A stretch of 64,000 bases of DNA from Colwellia sp. C2M11 (GTDB taxonomy: Bacteria; Pseudomonadota; Gammaproteobacteria; Enterobacterales; Alteromonadaceae). Positions 62,650 through 64,000 of the stretch are shown in pieces (position 1 is the first letter of the stretch; every line of letters starts with the position of its first letter). A program made the position numbers and the translations under genes. The notes beneath the pieces are model-generated. The model was not told the DNA's origin and did not search any database. It worked only from the letters and a program-made list of their open reading frames with translations. Location: contig NZ_JAHKQD010000007.1 of assembly GCF_018860915.1 (NCBI RefSeq), positions 1 to 64,000 on the forward strand, written 5' to 3'.

Positions 62650-64000
62650 TTAAACATTTGACTCCAAAAAGTCATTGGCAAATTTCTGTAATACCCCACC
62701 TGCGGCATAAACCGATACTTCTTCCGCTGTATCTAAACGACATTTAACTGGTATATTAACAACTTCACCACTACGACGCCTCATCACAACTGTCATAGTT
62801 GCGCCAGGCGCTGTTGAGCCCTCAACATCATAGGTTTCAGTACCATCAATACCATAAGTATGACGTGTTTCACCCTGAGTAAATTCTAAAGGTAATACCC
62901 CCATACCAACTAAGTTAGTACGATGAATACGCTCAAAACCTTCAGAAACAATAACTTCAACACCCGCTAAACGCACACCTTTCGCAGCCCAATCACGTGA
63001 AGAGCCTTGACCATAGTCAGCTCCTGCAATAATAATTAATGGCTGCTTGCGCTCCATATAGGTTTCTATCGCTTCCCACATACGTGATTCAGTACCTTCA
63101 GGCTCAATACGGGCTAAAGAGCCTTGTTTTACTTGACCCTTATCATCTTTACACATTTCATTGTAAAGTTTTGGATTAGCAAAAGTTGCACGTTGAGCCG
63201 TTAAATGATCGCCTCGATGCGTTGCGTATGAGTTAAAGTCTGCTTCAGGTAAGCCCATTTTATGTAAATACGCACCTGCGGCACTGTTTAACTGGATAGC
63301 ATTTGATGGTGATAAATGATCCGTTGTGATGTTATCGCCAAGCACAGCTAGTGGTACCATACCTTTCATCGTACGCTTACCTGCTAATGCTCCTTCCCAA
63401 TAAGGAGGGCGACGAATATAAGTACTGGTTTCATCCCACGCATATAATGGACTTTCGGCAGGTTCAAACGCACCCAAATCAAACATAGGCGTGTAAATTT
63501 TCTTAAATTGCTCAGGTTTAACACAAGAAGCCACAATTGAATCAATTTCTTCATCTGATGGCCAGATATCTTTCAAAGTAATATCATTACCATTTTGATC
63601 TTGACCTAATACATCTCTTTCAATATCAAAACGAATTGTACCCGCAATGGCATAAGCAACTACTAATGGCGGTGATGCTAAAAAGGCTTGTTTAGCGTAT
63701 GGATGAATACGGCCATCAAAGTTGCGATTACCTGATAATACAGCTGTTGCATATAAATCACGGTCAATAATTTCTTGTTGTATTTGAGGATCTAAGGCCC
63801 CTGACATACCATTACAGGTAGTACAAGCGTAACCAACAATACCAAAACCTAATTTTTCCATTTCAGCAAGTAGTCCTGCTTCTTCTAAATAAAGCTTGGC
63901 AACTTTTGAACCTGGTGCAAATGACGATTTAACCCAAGGCTTACGTATTAAACCTAGTTCATTGGCACGTTTAGCGATCAAACCTGCAGCAACAACGTTG
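62650..64000 (-). CDS. acnD: Fe/S-dependent 2-methylisocitrate dehydratase AcnD, 5' end outside the window
   Basis: The C-terminal 450 or so of about 860 residues of an aconitase-family [4Fe-4S] enzyme of the methylcitrate cycle. GYACTTCNGMSG supplies the two cluster cysteines of the CxxC pair, followed by VLSGNRNFDGRIHP. The swivel domain has LGDNITTDHLSPSN, GADYGQGSSRDWAAKGVRL and IHRTNLVGMGVLPLEF. The frame remains open to base 64000, so the gene continues beyond the right edge. prpB and prpC would be expected outside the window. Confidence 0.94.
   Translation of the reverse strand, partial: NVVAAGLIAKRANELGLIRKPWVKSSFAPGSKVAKLYLEEAGLLAEMEKLGFGIVGYACTTCNGMSGALDPQIQQEIIDRDLYATAVLSGNRNFDGRIHPYAKQAFLASPPLVVAYAIAGTIRFDIERDVLGQDQNGNDITLKDIWPSDEEIDSIVASCVKPEQFKKIYTPMFDLGAFEPAESPLYAWDETSTYIRRPPYWEGALAGKRTMKGMVPLAVLGDNITTDHLSPSNAIQLNSAAGAYLHKMGLPEADFNSYATHRGDHLTAQRATFANPKLYNEMCKDDKGQVKQGSLARIEPEGTESRMWEAIETYMERKQPLIIIAGADYGQGSSRDWAAKGVRLAGVEVIVSEGFERIHRTNLVGMGVLPLEFTQGETRHTYGIDGTETYDVEGSTAPGATMTVVMRRRSGEVVNIPVKCRLDTAEEVSVYAAGGVLQKFANDFLESNV

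Noticed and set aside
1-64000. CRISPR arrays, insertion sequences, rRNA genes
   Set aside because: No regularly spaced identical repeats, transposase frames or rRNA-like stretches were found on reading the window.

Overview
The window is a piece of an AT-rich gammaproteobacterial chromosome. Gene content (class GN sortase with its marine target protein, DUF5062, DUF2835, DUF3015, DUF2057, large NAD-glutamate dehydrogenase, pyrD, pepN, prc, proQ, prpF-acnD) and marked AT bias point to a marine Alteromonadales of the Colwellia/Thalassotalea type. This is inferred from families and base composition, not from a database search.

Bases 1-7850 are an accessory block: about fourteen short genes, all on the + strand, with long AT-rich non-coding spacers. 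Several spacers hold degenerate attC-like palindromes with GTTRRRY or RYYYAAC cores, so the block looks like the distal, decayed part of a chromosomal integron cassette array. No integrase lies in the window. Cassette products include two GNAT acetyltransferases, an alpha/beta-hydrolase-like protein, a truncated GFA-family protein, an exported DJ-1/PfpI-like protein lacking its nucleophile cysteine, a VanZ-like protein, a lipoprotein and several small membrane proteins. The block ends at an intact tRNA-Ser(UGA) on the - strand, followed by two decayed tRNA-Ser copies at a 123-124 bp period.

From 8.3 to 18.9 kb lies core metabolism: a DUF4870 protein, DAHP synthase, and a nucleoside salvage cluster (add, deoD, deoB, udk, nupC, deoC, tdk) into which the divergent argP-argO arginine export pair is inserted. 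From 18.9 to 21.9 kb is a Gram-negative sortase with its VIT/VWA substrate; the substrate's start codon is inside a 14-bp inverted repeat.

From 22.45 to 29.58 kb is the most interesting locus, a nine-gene, mostly overlapping - strand operon: TlpA-like thioredoxin, DUF4266 lipoprotein with a glycine-rich CGC tail, DUF3570 beta-barrel with a D-x-L-T-G-A-S motif resembling ApbE flavinylation sites, ApbE-like transferase, OmpR-type regulator, sensor kinase, EfeO-like cupredoxin, FTR1-like membrane protein without the REXXE motif, and an outer-membrane-type protein. It reads as an envelope redox/metal system with its own two-component regulation.

From 29.9 to 64 kb are asnB, a TPR-GGDEF protein, a GNAT, a DUF3015-DUF4105 pair, pyrD, the 1620-residue glutamate dehydrogenase, a DUF1302-DUF1329-YCF48-RND operon with FadR- and PsrA-like sites upstream, then DUF2835, pepN, nhaC, prc, proQ, msrC and neighbours, SIMPL and DUF2057 proteins, and prpF plus the 3' half of acnD, which runs off the right edge.
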